A stretch of DNA of 64,000 nucleotides, taken from NCBI GenBank assembly GCA_002390525.1, contig DGPR01000049.1:1-64000 (forward strand), read 5' to 3'. A program made the position numbers and the translations under genes. This document shows, one piece after another, positions 62,181-64,000 of this stretch. The number at the start of each line of letters is the position of its first letter. Position 1 is the first letter of the stretch. The notes below the pieces were generated by a model. It was not told the origin of the DNA. It saw only the letters and a program-made list of their open reading frames with translations, and did not search any database. Origin of the DNA: Cellvibrionales bacterium UBA4435. Lineage in GTDB: Bacteria; Pseudomonadota; Gammaproteobacteria; Pseudomonadales; Porticoccaceae.

Positions 62181-63107
62181 TTACATTGAGCTATCTAAAA
62201 TCTTAAGTACTAGTTCATCGAAACTATATCCTGCTGCTGCTGCTGCCATTGGCACCAAACTATGGTCGGTCATTCCTGGAACGGTGTTGATCTCTAGAAC
62301 AAAAAACTCACCATGTGAGTTTGTCATTACATCAACACGACCCCATCCGGTACATCCAAGGCTCTCGAAAGACTGTATCGCTAGCCTCATGAGTTCTTTT
62401 TCTTTTTTTTCATTTAGCTCACATGGGTATCTGTATATAGTTTCTTCAGAGAGATATTTAGCAGAATAATCATAAAATTCATGGCTAGTCTCAAGCTTAA
62501 TAGGAGGGAGGGCTTTTTCATCTAATATAGCAACTGTATATTCTTCTCCCTCGATCCACTGCTCAGCAATTACTTTATCGTCAAGAATTGACGCTTTCTT
62601 CCATGCTTCCTTAAAAGATTTGACATCATTGACCCTGCTCATGCCTAAACTTGAACCTCCTCGTGCGGGTTTAACAATTATTTCGCCGCCAAGTTTTTTT
62701 AGAGTTTCCTTCCAATTAGTTGTTTTTTCTAATAACGAGAACGCCGGTGTTCGAATATTAGATCCTTTCCAAAAAATTTTACTATGGAGCTTATCCATAG
62801 CCGCTGCAGATGCCAAAATGCCACTGCCAGTATAAGGTAAATCATATGACTCTAGAGCACCTTGAAGCACTCCGTCCTCCCCTCTAGAACCATGCAACAT
62901 AATTAATGCTCTATCTAATCCATATTTTGGCAGCTGCTCAAAAAATCTTTCATCTATATCTATAGAAAGGACATCTAGACCAGATCTTACTAATGAATCA
63001 GTCACACATTTCCCAGACAATAACGAGATCTCTCTCTCAGCAGATACGCCTCCAGTTAGAACCCCAACTCGACCATATTTTTTGATTTCTTGTTGCTTGG
63101 TTATCAT
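62181..63107 (-). CDS. ddlB: D-alanine--D-alanine ligase
   Basis: ATP-grasp ligase making D-Ala-D-Ala for the peptidoglycan pentapeptide. The 308-residue protein has GVLTGGVSAEREISLLSG, MLHGSRGEDGVLQGALE, IIVKPARGGSSLGMSRV, and VLEINTVPGMTDHSLVP. The upstream partner is murC; murB, often between them in other genomes, is not present here. Confidence 0.96.
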   Translation of the reverse strand: MITKQQEIKKYGRVGVLTGGVSAEREISLLSGKCVTDSLVRSGLDVLSIDIDERFFEQLPKYGLDRALIMLHGSRGEDGVLQGALESYDLPYTGSGILASAAAMDKLHSKIFWKGSNIRTPAFSLLEKTTNWKETLKKLGGEIIVKPARGGSSLGMSRVNDVKSFKEAWKKASILDDKVIAEQWIEGEEYTVAILDEKALPPIKLETSHEFYDYSAKYLSEETIYRYPCELNEKKEKELMRLAIQSFESLGCTGWGRVDVMTNSHGEFFVLEINTVPGMTDHSLVPMAAAAAGYSFDELVLKILDSSM

Positions 63108-63112
63108 TTTTT

Positions 63113-64000
63113 CTAAAGGTCCTGTGATAAGTTTGAATCTGCAAGAATTTTTACAAGTTTACTTACACTTCCTGCCCCTTGAGTAATAATAATATCGTCT
63201 GCCTGGATAACATCTCTAAGAATCTCATTAACTTCTTGAATATTTTGGACATAAATAGGATCTACTAAGCCCCTCTGCCTAATACTTCGACATAATGTTC
63301 TACTGTCTGCTCCAGGGATTTCATCCTCTCCTGCGGAATATACTTCTAACAAAAGGAGAGCATCACAACTTGATAAAACTTGTACAAAATCTTCGAACAA
63401 ATCTCTTGTTCGACTATATCGATGGGGTTGGAATATCATAACTAGTCGTCTATTCGGCCATCCATCCATAATTGCTTTAATAGTAGCGGCTAGTTCTCTT
63501 GGATGGTGACCATAATCGTCTATTAGCATCGCTGATCCATTGCCAATCGGATAATCACCATAAATCTCAAAACGCCTTGCAACACCCTGAAATTTTCTTA
63601 GTGCTTCTTTGATAGACTTATCGGAAACACCTTCATCAATAGCTACAGTTATTGCTGCAGTGGCATTCAAAATGTTATGGATGCCTGGGATATTCATATC
63701 AATTGTTAGTAACTTATTGTCACCGGGTCTTGATAAATCAAAGCTACTTTTTTCTTTCTTTATGGTAACGTTCTTAATACAGTAGTCTGCATCTTCTGAG
63801 AAACCATATGTCAAAACGGGTCTCGAAATATCAGGTAGCATGGATTTAATTACTGGGTCATCAATGCATAAAACAGCTAGTCCATAAAAAGGCAAATTAT
63901 GAAGAAATATTAAAAAAGTTTGTTTTAGCTTACTAAAGTCTGAGTCGTAAGCTTCCATATGATCACTATCAATATTTGTTAAAATTGTAACCATGGGTTG
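63113..64000 (-). CDS. murC: UDP-N-acetylmuramate--L-alanine ligase, C-terminal part (cut by window edge)
   Basis: Adds L-Ala to UDP-MurNAc, the first peptide step of peptidoglycan synthesis. The visible 296 residues begin with PMVTILTNIDSDHMEAYDSD, then QTFLIFLHNLPFYGLAVLC, MLIDDYGHHPRELAATIKA with DYGHHP, FQPHRYSRTRDLFEDF, and SAGEDEIPGADSRTLC; these fit the central and C-terminal Mur ligase domains. The N-terminal part with the ATP loop lies off the right edge. The ATG at 63994 is internal, not the true start. Confidence 0.95.
   Translation of the reverse strand, partial: QPMVTILTNIDSDHMEAYDSDFSKLKQTFLIFLHNLPFYGLAVLCIDDPVIKSMLPDISRPVLTYGFSEDADYCIKNVTIKKEKSSFDLSRPGDNKLLTIDMNIPGIHNILNATAAITVAIDEGVSDKSIKEALRKFQGVARRFEIYGDYPIGNGSAMLIDDYGHHPRELAATIKAIMDGWPNRRLVMIFQPHRYSRTRDLFEDFVQVLSSCDALLLLEVYSAGEDEIPGADSRTLCRSIRQRGLVDPIYVQNIQEVNEILRDVIQADDIIITQGAGSVSKLVKILADSNLSQDL

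Overview
This is a chromosomal stretch from an AT-rich gammaproteobacterium with long runs of intact housekeeping genes. I saw no phage, insertion sequence or CRISPR array. The gene order matches the Pseudomonas-type ancestral gammaproteobacterial layout: grpE-dnaK-dnaJ-dapB-carAB-greA-yhbY-rlmE-ftsH-folP-glmM-tpiA-secG-tRNA-Leu-(tRNA-fMet)-rimP-nusA, with recN-fur-bamE-rnfH-ratA-smpB-ssrA on its other side, and later a division and wall cluster murC-ddlB-ftsQ-ftsA-ftsZ-lpxC-secA-argJ-mutT-yacG-coaE-nadC-ampD. The low GC, short intergenic gaps, overlapping stop/start codons and many TTG/GTG starts suggest a compact genome, such as an uncultured marine lineage. That placement is inference; no species can be named from the sequence.

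Region 1 (1-4.5 kb) has nusA (cut by the window edge), rimP and an initiator tRNA-fMet with a strong sigma-70 promoter. A 3.4-kb insert then separates tRNA-fMet from tRNA-Leu. It carries a lytic transglycosylase lipoprotein, an O-acetylhomoserine sulfhydrylase and several small poorly known ORFs, including a DUF2805/TIGR03643 gene that seems to start at a non-AUG codon. Region 2 (4.5-21.3 kb) covers secretion, cell-wall precursor and folate synthesis, FtsH proteolysis, ribosome methylation, transcription fidelity, carbamoyl phosphate and lysine/DAP synthesis, and the DnaK chaperone set. Region 3 (21.3-31.2 kb) covers DNA repair (recN), iron regulation (fur), outer-membrane assembly (bamE), trans-translation (smpB plus tmRNA), ilvD and a periplasmic HtrA-type protease.

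Region 4 (31.3-43.8 kb) has a quinone-oxidoreductase-like gene, isoprenoid synthesis (xseB-ispA-dxs), a DinG helicase with an acyltransferase, pyrB, sbcB and fumC, then an unknown membrane/coiled-coil protein. Region 5 (43.9-52.5 kb) has a PuuD-like membrane protein behind a good Fur box, groESL with a sigma-32 promoter, fxsA, ampG, an ABC-2 exporter, ampD and nadC. Region 6 (52.5-64 kb) has coaE, yacG, mutT, argJ, secA, lpxC and the division cluster running into a truncated murC.

Regulation visible in the sequence: three sigma-32 (heat shock) promoters, at grpE, dnaK and groES; one Fur box; several intrinsic terminators; and hairpins in the dapB-carA and dnaK-dnaJ gaps. The main items for follow-up are the non-AUG start of the DUF2805 gene, a 31-codon hydrophobic ORF in the secM position upstream of secA, the U1:U72 mismatch of the initiator tRNA, the Fur box ahead of the PuuD-like gene, a cysteine-free Fur, and a 16-bp perfect inverted repeat just after ftsH.
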